Shown piece after piece: positions 10,711-22,497 of a stretch of DNA of 64,000 nucleotides. Numbering within the stretch: position 1 is the stretch's first letter; each line of letters opens with the position of its first letter. The position numbers and the translations under genes are program-made. This DNA comes from Saccharomycopsis fibuligera x Saccharomycopsis cf. fibuligera (lineage: Eukaryota > Ascomycota > Saccharomycetes > Ascoideales > Saccharomycopsidaceae). The stretch spans positions 1,116,001-1,180,000 of the forward strand of contig CP012810.1 in assembly GCA_001936135.1 (NCBI GenBank), given 5' to 3'. Under the pieces are notes generated by a model. It ran no database searches. It was given only the letters and a program-made list of their open reading frames with translations, and was not told the DNA's origin.

Positions 10711-12794
10711 ATTTCTTTTGTGAATAAAACGATTTATTAAAAATAGAATGTGTAAATTGTTATAAAGTAAGAGATGTATAGTTAATTTCTATATTGTGAG
10801 TACAAACAATTAAAAAAAAAAAAAAAAAAAACAATCAAACTTGGTCAAATAATTGGGAGGGATTGTGGATATTTATAGCTGTAATCATGGGAAAGGGTCT
10901 GGTCTGCAAACAGCCTGTTATAAGTCCACATCGGATATTAAGGAAGATTTAGCGCAGCGTGACGCATGATAAAATCTTTTTCACTACCGTTTTCGGGGAT
11001 CGTTCTGTACAAAGTTAACGCCAACCAAAAAAATTCTACTGAGTTCCAAGAACACAATATTATTGAAAATCACTCTAATTATTACAAAGCAAGTGGTTAA
11101 CTTTTCCCTTAATCAACTAATTAGCCATTGTGTTTGCTTGCTGTTACACACCACACACCCACTCTTAAATCGGTTATCCACACCTGTGGTGAGGTGTCCG
11201 GTTAGCGCGGGCTTTTTGCTCATCTCAGGTTCTGCAAGGTCCCGATGTCATGCCACCCATTTCTGTGGATTTCCGTCAACGCAGAAAAAAAAAAGTTAAA
11301 AAAAAATAATAATTAGAAAAAACCGCATCTTCCGCGCCACCCAGATATACATCGCTATAACGGTTTTCATATTACATTTTTTGATGAAAACAAACTAGAA
11401 TATTAGCCCTTCTATGATTCCGAGTACAAATATTCAAGAAAACATCTAAATTCGTGCAAGTAGGTTGAGTATTGTAAGAGAAAGCAAATATCTTTTTCCG
11501 CGCTCGTTTAATTTCAGGGGGAGTGTATGCCGATGGAACTTTTAAGAAACATAAAATTTTTGTCAAGAGTGACACAAACCCTAATTCTGGGATCTGCATG
11601 ATTATGATTTCCGCAATGGATATCAAAGATGAGAAAAGGTCATAATGAGAAGTCCAATAGGAACCGATAATACAAATGGGCAGCTTTATTTGTCAGCCAC
11701 CCCTTATTCATGACATTTTAGTTCATTAAAGACAATTATTGTATAGAGACCGATATGGATCCGCCCCGGTTTGCTCGAATGACGGCTCGCAAATTACACA
11801 ATACTTTCTAAATATTGTCTAATTGTTCGATTTTAAAACACAAGGTAAGTTCCACAAATTTAGGCTCGTAGCGCTTGTTAAAATCCCAGTGACTTCCCCC
11901 TATCCCTTATTATGACTAAGTTAATTATCACTTTTTCAAGTTCTTTCACTGAGATGGGGTTAATGTTACTGGAACTACTTCCATCAACCGTCATGATCGA
12001 CATTTTCCATAACTTCTATGTTACAATCTCAATTTCCGCAACACATGTTGTAAATGCGTAATACAAAGTATCCGTTAATCCTAAGTACACTGTAGTTCCC
12101 AAATAGGAAATCTAATGGTTGATTATCATCACACCATACATGAAAATCACGAAACCAAACTATTCGCATAAGATTTAACCGCCATTTGAGGAAGATGTTT
12201 TACGTTTGCTAAAAGCATATTCGAATATGCTTGAGACAACATCTTCATCGATTAGAGTTGCACAATTCCGTTTTTCTATGTTTTGCTATATGCTCCTCCA
12301 CTGCATTTCAGAATTTAATGGGAATATAGTCTGTCGCAGTGTATAAGTTCTTTCAAAACAGCCGTCGGAGCCTGACTTGTTTCCAGGGTTACTTTTCTTT
12401 GATGTACATATTAAAAATACCAGTTTGCCAGCTAATAGCATTTATAAATAAAATCATTATACTTTATGATTTATAAGTCTGTATGAATTTATGCCTTGGA
12501 TTTGAAAAGCTGGAAAAACGGTTTTATTTGAGAAAACTGTGATGCTGAGCTTCAGTTCCAAATCTCTCAACACTCTCTCACGTGCTTCATTTGAAAAATT
12601 GGTCTCTCCGTTCTTCGATTCAGTTGCAATGCTGTCTAATATGGTGGCGGATACACCTTGCAATTATTTTGCAAGCTCCATATCAATTGGCAAACCAAGA
12701 ATTACACACATTTCTTTAATTTGATTTCCATCAAAGCAGCAATCTATTTTGCATTATCACCGTTCGTTGGCCTTATCTAGAATAGATTGTTCAA
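10711..12794. other. Promoter of the opsin-like gene and spacer to the next gene
   Basis: About 2.1 kb between the opsin-like gene (minus strand) and a plus-strand membrane protein gene, so it holds two divergent promoters. Near the opsin-like start there is an A run at about 10812-10830 and a CA/CCCA-rich block around 11150-11220. Small frames at 11063, 11372, 12457 and 12539 have no recognisable protein features. I see no RNA gene. Confidence 0.5.
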
Positions 12795-13721
12795 ATGTTG
12801 GCAAATGAACCAAGTAACTACGATTCAAGCTATGATTGGTTCACTTTTTATTTGAGAACCACATATGTGTCTATCATATTAACTATATGGTTGATGGATC
12901 AGCCGAAACAATGTCACAAGTTACTCACCAAAACCCTTGATCTTTCAAAAGATAATTTTCAAGTGAATGATTTCTTTGTCAAAATCCATAGCTTCATCAT
13001 TTTCTCAACCATAATCCAATTTGTGATCAACGTGAGAACAAATTACTTGACGCATCTAGTAGGTGCTTTTGAAGTCATTCTTTTTGTTTTGTTGATATTG
13101 GCTAACGGCACCATGTACTATTACAACTTCATTAGGAAGAAAGTAATCATGGCAAACAATGATCAAGAAATCAATATTACCGGCTCTGAGCTACAAGCTT
13201 CTATGGATGAAGAAAACAACAAAAAGACAATAAAAATAATCTTGTGGATCATTACATTAGTTACTATCGGTAAAATGATTGTTAGTCCATCATACATTTT
13301 CTACAATAACCCTCAGATCATGGAAAAAAATCCAGAGATCTATTTGTTTCTCGACAACATAAACAATGAGCTATTTTTATACTCGCTTGTTCTAATTTTA
13401 TTTTCCCAACTTCTCACAAATAAGGAATTCTTCCCGATATCTTCATTGCAGTTTAATTCTTTTGATGAATTTTTTAAAAGCTTAAGGAATTCATTTAAAA
13501 TCTACGTCCTTAATATCATTTTCCTTATTTTCATAACCAGCAAGACCAAGTCAAATTATCTTTTCATCGTGTATATACTATGTCTAACAACTTCGTCGAT
13601 TAACGTATACATTAGCCACAAGCTTTTAAGACAAGAAGGAACACTGTTGTATCAACCAGTAAATATTGATTCAGCCGGTGAGAACAGCAATAACTCGTCT
13701 TTTGATGTGAGTCGATCATGA
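12795..13721 (+). CDS. Unassigned polytopic membrane protein
   Basis: A 308-residue frame with an ATG at 12795 that I do not recognise. It has about seven hydrophobic segments: near residues 15-35, 60-80, 86-112, 143-168, 190-206, 235-250 and 253-270. A hydrophilic loop of about 30 residues (EINITGSELQ...) follows the third segment, and there is a polar Ser/Asn-rich tail. There is no signal peptide and no family motif that I can name. Base composition and codon use look like the neighbours, and the frame is uninterrupted, so it is probably a real gene. It may be lineage-restricted. No function is proposed. Confidence 0.7.
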   Translation: MLANEPSNYDSSYDWFTFYLRTTYVSIILTIWLMDQPKQCHKLLTKTLDLSKDNFQVNDFFVKIHSFIIFSTIIQFVINVRTNYLTHLVGAFEVILFVLLILANGTMYYYNFIRKKVIMANNDQEINITGSELQASMDEENNKKTIKIILWIITLVTIGKMIVSPSYIFYNNPQIMEKNPEIYLFLDNINNELFLYSLVLILFSQLLTNKEFFPISSLQFNSFDEFFKSLRNSFKIYVLNIIFLIFITSKTKSNYLFIVYILCLTTSSINVYISHKLLRQEGTLLYQPVNIDSAGENSNNSSFDVSRS

Positions 13722-14684
<963 letters not shown>

Positions 14685-16241
14685 ATGAACAAGCTCTCGA
14701 CTAAGGTGGTAAAATCCCACTATAATCTTGAGATTAAGGTGGACAATGACGCCAAGACCTTCACTAATGGCGATGTGATATCAGGAGAGGTTTTTTTGAA
14801 CGTGTCTCCCGAGGAAGATAATGCGTCGGCCGTGTCAATAGCTATCGCATTGAAAGCTGCATCTTACACTATGTTGGATGATGCTTCATCTACCCCAAAT
14901 TTTGAAGGTAACGGGGAGACTCATGACTTTTTGAATGTCATTAGAAATGTCTTTCCTTCCATTGACTTACAAAGTAACTCCAAGTCTACCTCAGCTTATA
15001 CTTTTCCTCCAGGGCTCCATAAATACCCATTTGAATTTCAACTTCCTGAAGAAGATTTTAACTTACAATGTTTATCTGAAGGAGAGTTTTTGCACAAGCG
15101 CGGATACATCAAAGAAGATCAAGTTGCTTCACCAGTGACCTTACCTCCTTCGTTAATTTACGAAAAGGGTATCAACAATTATGCAAAAATAGAGTACAGC
15201 ATTGAGGTCATCATTCAAAGAACACCTGCATCTAAGCCGGCGGTCGAGGGAAGATATGTTTTCACTTTCTTGCCAAAGTTCAATGCCGTCACTTTTAGCA
15301 CTTCCAAAATTTCAAATTCCACTACCAATACCAAATCTTTTGAGTTCAAGTACAAATCCGGAGGCGATTCAGAATTGAATGGGTCTTCGGATGTAGCCAG
15401 TATCATGAGTAATGCTGCAACCAACAGTGGCCGCAGCAACGGCGGAAGTAGCAGTAGTAGCAAATTCAAAAGCATCTTAAAAAAAGCACTTTCGTCTAAC
15501 AAGATTGTTGCGGAATTTGACCTCCAGGCTCAGTTTATACCTCACTTGGAACCATACAACTCACAATTCAACTCTAGCAAATTTGTGCAAACTGGCGATA
15601 ACTTGAAAGATGTGTTTAAGCTATCATTGCTAACAACAATGTCATATGCTGACTTGATCAAAAAACTTTATCCTTCAAACGCAAGCACAGCGGTGGAAAA
15701 TCTCAGCTATGAGCCTGAAAAAATCATACTCAATGACTTCAAAGTGAAACTTGTAACTGATTTGATTTTTAAATCACAGATATTCAATGATTCTAGAAGC
15801 TTCAAGACGGTTCTCGTGCATAGGCCAAATATCAACTATCCTCTAAGCCACGCTGATTTTCAAAATATTGGCCCGCTTTCTGCACAAACTACCGTTAAGT
15901 CCTCTGGAAGTGGTAGTGCTAGCTCCACCAGAGCAAAAAAATCTAATCGTTCCAAGAGTAGAGATGCAGACATCTATCAGTATGTGCTTCCTAGTGAGTT
16001 ATTGGATGCTCCAATTGGCGCACTCTTGCCTTCGTTTTCTACTTGCAACATTAAAGTGGAGCATAGATTTCACATAAGTGCTACTTTCACCTCGTCAATC
16101 AATCCAAAACAGTCAGCCACCGTGAAGCTTAGACCTCATTTTGTTTTGCTAAAAGATTATTATAAGCCTTCCTTTAGATATAGAGACGATGATTCCTTGC
16201 CCGTTTACACAGCCAATTATGATGACTCTGATGATGACTAG
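14685..16241 (+). CDS. Arrestin-fold (ART-like) trafficking adaptor
   Basis: A 518-residue protein with an ATG at 14687 in the GAATATGAAC context (frame start 14685). The N-terminal half has the arrestin N-domain pattern: a beta-rich opening (NLEIKVDND...GDVISGEVFLNV), the SAYTFPPGLHKYPFEFQLP block (about residues 103-121) typical of yeast alpha-arrestins, and YAKIEYSIEVIIQR (about 168-181). Two Ser/Asn-rich inserts (about 225-265 and 405-430) interrupt the fold. The C-domain ends with KLRPHFVLLKDYY. Alpha-arrestins bring the ubiquitin ligase Rsp5 to membrane transporters. I see no PPxY motif; only an LPVY near residue 505 could act as a variant, so Rsp5 binding is uncertain. The specific yeast orthologue is not identified. 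It is convergent with the lipase gene at 16796. Confidence 0.82.
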   Translation: MNKLSTKVVKSHYNLEIKVDNDAKTFTNGDVISGEVFLNVSPEEDNASAVSIAIALKAASYTMLDDASSTPNFEGNGETHDFLNVIRNVFPSIDLQSNSKSTSAYTFPPGLHKYPFEFQLPEEDFNLQCLSEGEFLHKRGYIKEDQVASPVTLPPSLIYEKGINNYAKIEYSIEVIIQRTPASKPAVEGRYVFTFLPKFNAVTFSTSKISNSTTNTKSFEFKYKSGGDSELNGSSDVASIMSNAATNSGRSNGGSSSSSKFKSILKKALSSNKIVAEFDLQAQFIPHLEPYNSQFNSSKFVQTGDNLKDVFKLSLLTTMSYADLIKKLYPSNASTAVENLSYEPEKIILNDFKVKLVTDLIFKSQIFNDSRSFKTVLVHRPNINYPLSHADFQNIGPLSAQTTVKSSGSGSASSTRAKKSNRSKSRDADIYQYVLPSELLDAPIGALLPSFSTCNIKVEHRFHISATFTSSINPKQSATVKLRPHFVLLKDYYKPSFRYRDDDSLPVYTANYDDSDDD

Positions 16242-16795
16242 AGTTTTTTTTTTTTTTTTTTTTGAAGTAATCCTTTTTGGCATCATATTTTTTGTGTTTT
16301 ACTGTCACAAAAAATTTTTTTTGTTCAATCTTTGTTTATACTTCAACTATGTCACTTTTCAGACTAATTTTTCCTTAGTCACTAATCGATTACAGTATGT
16401 AGCACTTTCCCCATTTGCTATTTGCCTACTATACTTTTTGTTATTTTTTGTTTTGAATTTATATTCATTTGAACTATATTATAAAAATAAAAGAAAAGAA
16501 AATCACTAAATGAATTCTTTCTCAATATTTTTGATACTTTAAATGCTAACCTATTGAACCAATAATATCACTTTGTGTAACTCTGAAAAACATTCTGATG
16601 CTAAAAAGAAAAAAAACAAAGCTGAGCACTTCGAACTCAAAAACCCTCAACCTAGAACAAAAATAAAAATAAATAATAAAAACACAAACTATAGTAGTGG
16701 TAAATCTTATAAAGTAAATTTAATGTTTGAAAATCTTCTTTGCAATATTTCTAAAATACTTAGTGCTTTCAACCAACTTATCATCATCGACGTCA
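16242..16795. other. Convergent 3' region between arrestin-like and lipase genes
   Basis: About 550 bp between two stop codons facing each other. It begins with an 18-base T run just after the arrestin-like stop codon, and is T-rich on the left and A-rich on the right, as expected for two terminators. No gene is seen. Confidence 0.7.
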
Positions 16796-19232
16796 TTAAT
16801 GAAAAGATCCAGATCTCGGAGTAGTAAAATGCTCATCATTAACCTCAAGGTCGCTACTAGTGTCTTCTTCATAACCTTTATAGCCCTCATCCCCATAGTC
16901 TTCATCATCGTGGTCATCGTCATCGTCATCGTCATCGTCTTCGTCATCGTCATCGTCATCATAAGAGTCATCGGGATTATAGTCAGGATCTTCGTCCGAA
17001 TTGTAATTGGGGTCCTCCTCACTGTTGTAACTAGTATCTTCAGATCCACCTTTTACTGCAAGATCTATACCATTAACAATTTGCTTTTTGTAGAGGTCAT
17101 TCGTAAATCTATGTTGTGAAATTTCTTCTGCCTCAATCTTGCGCAAGTCCGGGGTGAGTGTCTTAAAGTACGCTTCCTTAAACTCCAACAAACCTTTCGA
17201 AATTACTCTTTCAATATCTAATCTGTTTTTAATGAATAAAAGCTTTGGGTATGCTACCATCTCTCCCTTCTTAATCATTCCATCTAGTCTTTCAGGAGTA
17301 GGATCAGATAATATGTACCAGAAATCAGAAAATGACATTTTCGGCCATAAGGTAATGGTTCCGCTAAATCTTTGCAACCAAACGTTTGACCAATCTTGGT
17401 CAAGCAAACGAGGCACAAGTGCTAAACCTTTCAAAAATTTAAGCCACTTTTTAATTTCCAACTTCAAGAAGCCCTCAATTGCCGAGCCAAGGAACCCGCC
17501 CCTTAAACCTTTTCCCTTTCTTCTAGACACAGGTCTGCCAACTGAACCTTTAGAAGCAAAGAAGAAAAACGAAATATGTGGGTTAACTTGAGAAACAATC
17601 AGAAAGTTCACATTAAAGTATGTGTTAAGGGCTTCCACCGGAATGTCTGTACGCAAACTTCCATCTTTCCATTTATTACCAAAGCTAAATGGAGTAACTT
17701 CGCCACTCTTGTCCTTCATCATTAAAACCACTGGATTCAAAATTCCAGGAACCGCTGAAGATGCCAACAACGAGCTCCAAATGACACAATCAGGGCTAGT
17801 GATATGATTGCACAAAATTACGGGCGAATATGGATCTGATGGTACAGTAGAAATATTGAGGATCTTGCCTGTGCGTTCAAAAGCTTCTTTAAAAGTCAAA
17901 CTTCCTAGTGTAAACCACAGTGATTTACTGGCCCAATCAATAGCATCAAATCTAGCACCGGTTTTCCACCATCTAGGAAGCCAAGTGAAAACATTATCCT
18001 CACAGGCAGTAATCTTGTAGGCTAGTTCTGGGATAAGTAATTTTTTAAGTTCTTCATTTGTTCTGGTACATGCAAGGGCAGCTACTAAGCCACCTCCACT
18101 CGTTCCTGAAATAATTGAAGGTAATAAATCATTTTCAACAAATGCTTTAATGATGCCAAAATGGGTATATGCGAAGCATGCACCACCAGATAGACAAAGG
18201 GCGCTTCTACCAAAATTTTTATTGATAATTTTGAAAAACTTGTACTTGGTTTCCACAGGTAACTTTGTATCATTTATAATAAACTTCAATGACTCAACAA
18301 CCTGTCTTTTGTAAGTCTCAATCAAATTTTTTGTGCCATAGTATGTCTGAGAGTACATTACTGAGTTCTCAATTCCGGCAAAGTTTGATTTGACGCAGTT
18401 CTGTAATATCATCAATAACTTCTCGATATTCTCTTCATTGGTACAAGCCTTGAGGTTTTTGATTGTTTTTGATAGTGTTTTGTAGTCATAATAATAAAAA
18501 ACTGGATCATTTTTCCATTGAGTATTACCTAAATAATCATCTAGCTTTTCAGCATTTTCTATCCATTCCTCATAATTTTTAGACTTTCTCAATGCCTCTC
18601 TTAAATTCTTTTTTGAGCCCCTCCACGTTAAAAAAAATTCCGAAAGAGCAACAATCATTCGAACAATTAAATATAAGGAGAATAAAAACGATATCCACCA
18701 AAGAGCAAAAAATAATATTGGCCATCGCAAAAACTTGTATGACAAACTATCGCTAAATATATCTGCTCTCGGAGTTTTTCGCTTGTTTTTGGCTCGCTGA
18801 AAGACGGCATGTTTCCTACGTTTGTTGCCACTATTTTCCTCTGCTTTCTTTCCGCGTCTCTTCAAATGCATATCGTCTCTTAACTTTGTGTGTATAGGTA
18901 TCCAGTCATTTTTCGATATGATCTTCTCCGGCTTTTTACTAGTTGGTACCTCATCGGAGATTGTATCCGATTCTAAGAGATCTAAATGAGATGTGCTTGA
19001 GTTCAAACTGACGCTGGCATTATCATCTTCGGTTAATGCTTCCTTAAATGCTTCCAAATCTAAATTGGTATTGGTTAATACTTTATTGCTCCCTAAACAA
19101 ATTCAAGCAGTCGAGATCAGATCAGGAAGGACAAAACCTTAAAGAAAAAGTAAAGCTAAAACTAAAAAGACATGATAGGAACATACGCTCTTGATTCACA
19201 AAGTTCTTGTCGTAGTCTAACAACTTCTCCAT
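16796..19232 (-). CDS. Patatin-type triacylglycerol lipase (TGL4/TGL5-like), two exons
   Basis: Exon 1 is 19232-19187 (starts MEKLLDYDKNFVNQE). An intron, 19186-19093, runs from GTATGT to TTTGTTTAG. Exon 2 is 19092-16796. The splice keeps the frame (Arg codon split C|GG) and gives about 780 residues; without it there is no in-frame ATG at this end. Features: one or two membrane segments at about 135-165, then a patatin domain with an oxyanion GGACFAYTHFG block, nucleophile Ser in GTSGG (about residue 347) and catalytic Asp in DGSLRTDIPVE (about residue 492). This Ser-Asp dyad defines the yeast lipid-droplet lipases Tgl3/4/5; the length is closest to Tgl5 (749). The C-terminus ends in a long Asp/Glu tract (GAT/GAC repeats near 16910-16970). 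The fold is firm; the choice among Tgl paralogues is not. Confidence 0.9.
19093..19186 (-). other. Intron in the patatin-lipase gene
   Basis: 94 nt on the minus strand, starting GTATGT and ending TTTAG, 46 nt after the start codon. It is inferred because exon 2 lacks an in-frame ATG before an upstream stop and because joining at these sites gives a continuous frame. The branch site is not a clear TACTAAC; a CTGAT-like site lies about 30 nt before the 3' end. Confidence 0.8.
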
Positions 19233-20062
19233 CTTGCTAATTATTTGGCTCTATAGTACAATATAAGTCTTTTATAGGTAGAAATATAAGTAAAGCAAAG
19301 TAACCTGTCAATCTATTGATGTCGATGAAGCTACTCAAAACGCAACCATCACGGCTTCATAATCTTGCTCTTGCGAGAACCTGTGTAAGGCTAAAACTCG
19401 GAAAAAGCAAAAAGAAAATAACTGGGGTAGAAAGCACAACAATATATATTGTGCCTGCGCCTGCGCATAAATGACATCGCTTTTTTGCTTTTGATATTTA
19501 TCATGTGATCATCTCATTACGAAATGTATTATAAAGGATCACATGATATACGTGCTTAGACATACAGACGTATATAAGTGCTAAACCGAATTAACATTGT
19601 GGGTAAACACCAACGTCTGTTTAGATGGAAATGAGTAAAAGTGAGGCATAGTCGGCTTCGGGTCCACTAGAAGCGGCAAAATAAGCACACGATTGCTTCA
19701 ATCTGTAGTCAGAGGTCCGGTAATATATAGAGCGTACCTAAATAAAAATATTACCATATATGGTTATAGATGTTATTAAGGTACTATCTGGTTAAGAATA
19801 TATTGAGCTCAAAATCTTTTTCCGGGCCCAATGTTCCTTTTTGAATAGGCAAAGAGAAATTCAGCATGACTAATGAAAAAAGTGCTTTTAAATTCTAAAA
19901 TAAGTTGGAGCGTTTTTACAAGGCATAAAGTATAAAAAAAAATATTACCACTGTAACACCTTCTCCAAGTCGAGCTACCGCCAGGACCCTAGCTTCTCAT
20001 CTTTGTCGACTAGACATGATACTAACATATTGACGTTCTTGTGTATGTAATAATTTTTAATA
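19233..20062. other. Lipase-gene promoter and spacer up to a LINE fragment
   Basis: About 830 bp with the upstream region of the lipase gene and AT-rich DNA running to the truncated 3' side of a LINE fragment. TATATA-like motifs lie near 19445 and 19570. I see no gene. The sequence from about 19980 to 20062 does not match the other LINE copies. Confidence 0.55.
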
Positions 20063-20668
20063 ATGCTTCTGTGGCTGTCAACGTGAAGCACTGTGCTGGG
20101 TTCTGTGCCAGTATAGATTGTCCTTGGCCTTCACCTCCGTCAATTGTACCGAGAACATCTCTCCACCAGAATTGAGTGTCAATATGTCCTGGTTTACGTA
20201 GGAGCTTATAACGTACTTTAAAAAAGTGATCTAGGAGAAGTTGTAGCTTCGCTCTGAAGAGCTTCAAGTATGGGTCGCTTTTATCTAGAAACAAGTTTTG
20301 TGCAATTTGTGCTTTTCTATACGTGAGCTGTGCTTTGAGGTCTATCATACCATAACCCCCTTTATGTCTATGTGTCTTAAGTGTCTCGAGGGAGACATTC
20401 GTGGCGTTTAGACATTGTTTGAAAGCCATCTCGATTGCATTTATTTGTTTGTCAGTGAGATTTTGATGAATCTCCTTGTAGTAGGATTTTGAACAGATAA
20501 ATGTATTATAGGCCATGACTTGACTTGACGGCGGCAAATGTTTGATGTTGGAAATGTTGAACTTTGCGTACATTGTTTGTATCAAGTTTATTGGCCATCC
20601 CTGGTTCGGAATTTTAATCCCGAGATACGTTAGTTTATAGTCTTCCTTTACTCGCTCAATCGGAATGT
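20063..20668 (-). mobile_element. LINE fragment (copy 1), truncated at both ends
   Basis: About 606 bp that match copies 2 and 3 of the same non-LTR retrotransposon closely, on the minus strand. It encodes the stretch just after the reverse-transcriptase core (from IPIERVKEDYKLTYLGIKIP to CFTLTATEA). The frame is open through the fragment. Homology stops abruptly at 20668 on the element's 5' side and at about 20063 on its 3' side; there is no A tail. The 5' side is 66 bp from the tRNA-Gly gene at 20735 and the element points away from it. The apparent 261-residue open frame 20022-20807 is a chance join of this fragment, the spacer and the antisense of the tRNA, and is not a gene. Confidence 0.88.
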
Positions 20669-20734
20669 GACGTGAACACAAACTGATCAACAAGACAAAA
20701 AAACTGAGAAAGATGTACCACAAAAAAAACAGTT

Positions 20735-20806
20735 GGGCGGTTAGTGTAGTGGTTATCATCCTTGCCTTCCAAGCAAGGGACCCGGGTTCGATTCTCGGAC
20801 CGCTCA
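20735..20806 (+). tRNA. tRNA-Gly (anticodon TCC)
   Basis: 72 nt fold into a full cloverleaf. The acceptor GGGCGGT pairs with ACCGCTC (one G-U) and the discriminator is A. The anticodon stem CTTGC/GCAAG encloses the loop CTTCCAA, so the anticodon is TCC. The T arm is CCGGG-TTCGATT-CTCGG. There is no intron. A TTTT lies at 20813 and a longer T run near 20868. The LINE fragment begins 66 bp upstream. Confidence 0.97.
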
Positions 20807-21600
20807 TTATGATTTTGGAACAGATGATATTATATATATTAGCACCATTGAATTGATGGTTGTTTCTCTTTTTTTCTTATGGTTTCTTTTTTACCTCGCT
20901 ATACAAGTATCCATCATATAAGCCCCACCCTAAGTTTAGGAAATGCATTTGATTTGACCGCTCCTGATGGAGAGCGCAGACCCTGCCTCAACGAAGCGCA
21001 CACTCTGTTAGGAGACATCACTATCTAAGGCTGCCCATTTTTTAGTTTTTGGTCCATGGGAACCCTACATAATATAAAAAAAGATGTGCGATCTTTTTCC
21101 AGTGACTGCGCAACGCATACCAAGCCCTCAAGGCTCGGCGTTTTTCGATGACCAACGTTGAACAATAATGGAGCCGAATGACTTTCGGGGCATGTATCTA
21201 TCAGAACAATAATGTGGAAGAAAAGCTTTGAAACCTACCCTGAATGCAATTTTAATTGTATTGTTTCTCTCCATTATGTGCTGTGTGGAAAACAAAACGA
21301 GTCATTTGAATGTTTTTGTTAATTTTTCCCTCTTATGGTGCCGACGTGGCAGGGCTGTACTTGTGCCTTTGATGAGCTCATGAGCTCATCGTGCATCAAA
21401 TTAATAACTTGCTTACAGATACAAATTTAACAAGTGAAAAGCGACAATAACAAAACATGTATAGCATAACCAAACCGATGAATAACTAAATAAGACAAAA
21501 CACTAATAACACAAAAACAGTAACTGAAATGAAAATGAATAAAAAACAACAAAAAACTAGTAAATAATAATAAATCGTAACGTTAAAGTCAAAACACCAC
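20807..21600. other. Spacer between tRNA-Gly and the zinc-finger gene
   Basis: About 790 bp. It holds the tRNA terminator and the 3' region of the zinc-finger gene. A relatively GC-rich patch at about 20925-21200 stands out against its flanks, but I could not match it to a known RNA. ATGAGCTCATGAGCTCAT near 21373-21390 is a short repeat or palindrome. Confidence 0.5.
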
Positions 21601-22497
21601 TCATGCAACACCAGTAGCCAAAGCACCATTCTTTGGAAGTCTACCCTTTCTCTTTCTTTTACCAGCGTTCAAATGTGTTCTATAATGTTGCATGCAATTG
21701 TCTTGTCTAGCAAATCTAGAATCGCAATCTGGAAACGGACACACATGTTTCCTTTCTCCAGTGTGTATACGAGTGTGTCTTGCTAAATGGCCTGAAGTTG
21801 TAAAGCACTTGTCGCATATTTTGCACTGATATCTTTTGGAGTCTTTGACATCTGTACTCTTCTGCTTTGTTTGCCCTTTCGAGTCATCGCTTGGTCGCAC
21901 AAATCCGTCATTGCTTAATGGTGGAAGAGGTGGTGGTGAGCTAGTAATTGTCGAGGGCGACGTTGAAGTTGCTGATACTGTACCTGGTAGTAGTACCGGA
22001 CTTTGATGTTTTGGAGTTCTAGATATGTTTTGGCTAGATGTATCTGATACCTCTACAGAACATCTGAGTGGGGACATAGAACCCGTGCTATTAGTTCTTG
22101 GAGGAGTAGCGAGTGATATTGAAGAGGACATCAATAATGTGTTCGACGGTGTCATTGCAATAGGACGAAATTGGAAGTCTAGACTATCTCTTTCATCAAT
22201 ACTCACAGGAGAAGATATTTTCATTGGAACCAATGCAGGTAACTTTTGTGATTCGTCACAGAAATTATCAAAATGTAATCTTTTAATAGGAGGTAGCACC
22301 ACATCACTTTTTGGAGTCTCGTATTGTAAATTTTCCAGGACATTGATGGCATAGTAGTTTGATGAAGAGTCCTCTGTATTCGATACATTGTGTTTCACAC
22401 CATTACCGGAATGGCTTAAAGAGTAATTGTGTAAACCAAACCCTTTATAGGGCTTTTGGGCTTGCGCATTAGAAGTGAAATTGTGTAAAGAAGCCAT
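21601..22497 (-). CDS. C2H2 zinc-finger transcription factor, NRG-like
   Basis: 298 residues with an ATG at 22497. The first 215 residues are Ser/Thr/Pro-rich and disordered. Two adjacent C2H2 fingers lie near the C-terminus at about residues 224-275: CKICDKCFTTSGHLARHTRIH (split by a TGERKHV linker) followed by a C-x4-C finger containing FARQDNCMQHYRTH. TTSGHLARH and RQDNCxQHYRTH are hallmarks of the Nrg1/Nrg2 repressor group in yeasts and its relatives in filamentous fungi. A basic tail (GKRKRKGR) may help nuclear import. Nrg proteins repress glucose-, stress- and filamentation-related genes; whether this is the NRG1 orthologue needs a tree. Its upstream region is unusually long (4.8 kb shared with the permease), as is common for regulators in these yeasts. 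Confidence 0.85.
   Translation of the reverse strand: MASLHNFTSNAQAQKPYKGFGLHNYSLSHSGNGVKHNVSNTEDSSSNYYAINVLENLQYETPKSDVVLPPIKRLHFDNFCDESQKLPALVPMKISSPVSIDERDSLDFQFRPIAMTPSNTLLMSSSISLATPPRTNSTGSMSPLRCSVEVSDTSSQNISRTPKHQSPVLLPGTVSATSTSPSTITSSPPPLPPLSNDGFVRPSDDSKGQTKQKSTDVKDSKRYQCKICDKCFTTSGHLARHTRIHTGERKHVCPFPDCDSRFARQDNCMQHYRTHLNAGKRKRKGRLPKNGALATGVA

Noticed and set aside
16727-17119. Hydrophobic 130-codon plus-strand frame rich in Val and Ile
   Set aside because: It is the antisense shadow of the acidic GAT/GAC tract of the lipase gene.
20022-20807. A 261-codon open frame spanning the tRNA-Gly region
   Set aside because: It joins the antisense of the tRNA, a spacer and the LINE fragment by chance; only the LINE part has protein-like sequence.
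20925-21200. GC-richer patch as a structured ncRNA
   Set aside because: No match to tRNA, 5S, snRNA or SRP signatures could be made by eye; kept only as a note in the spacer entry.
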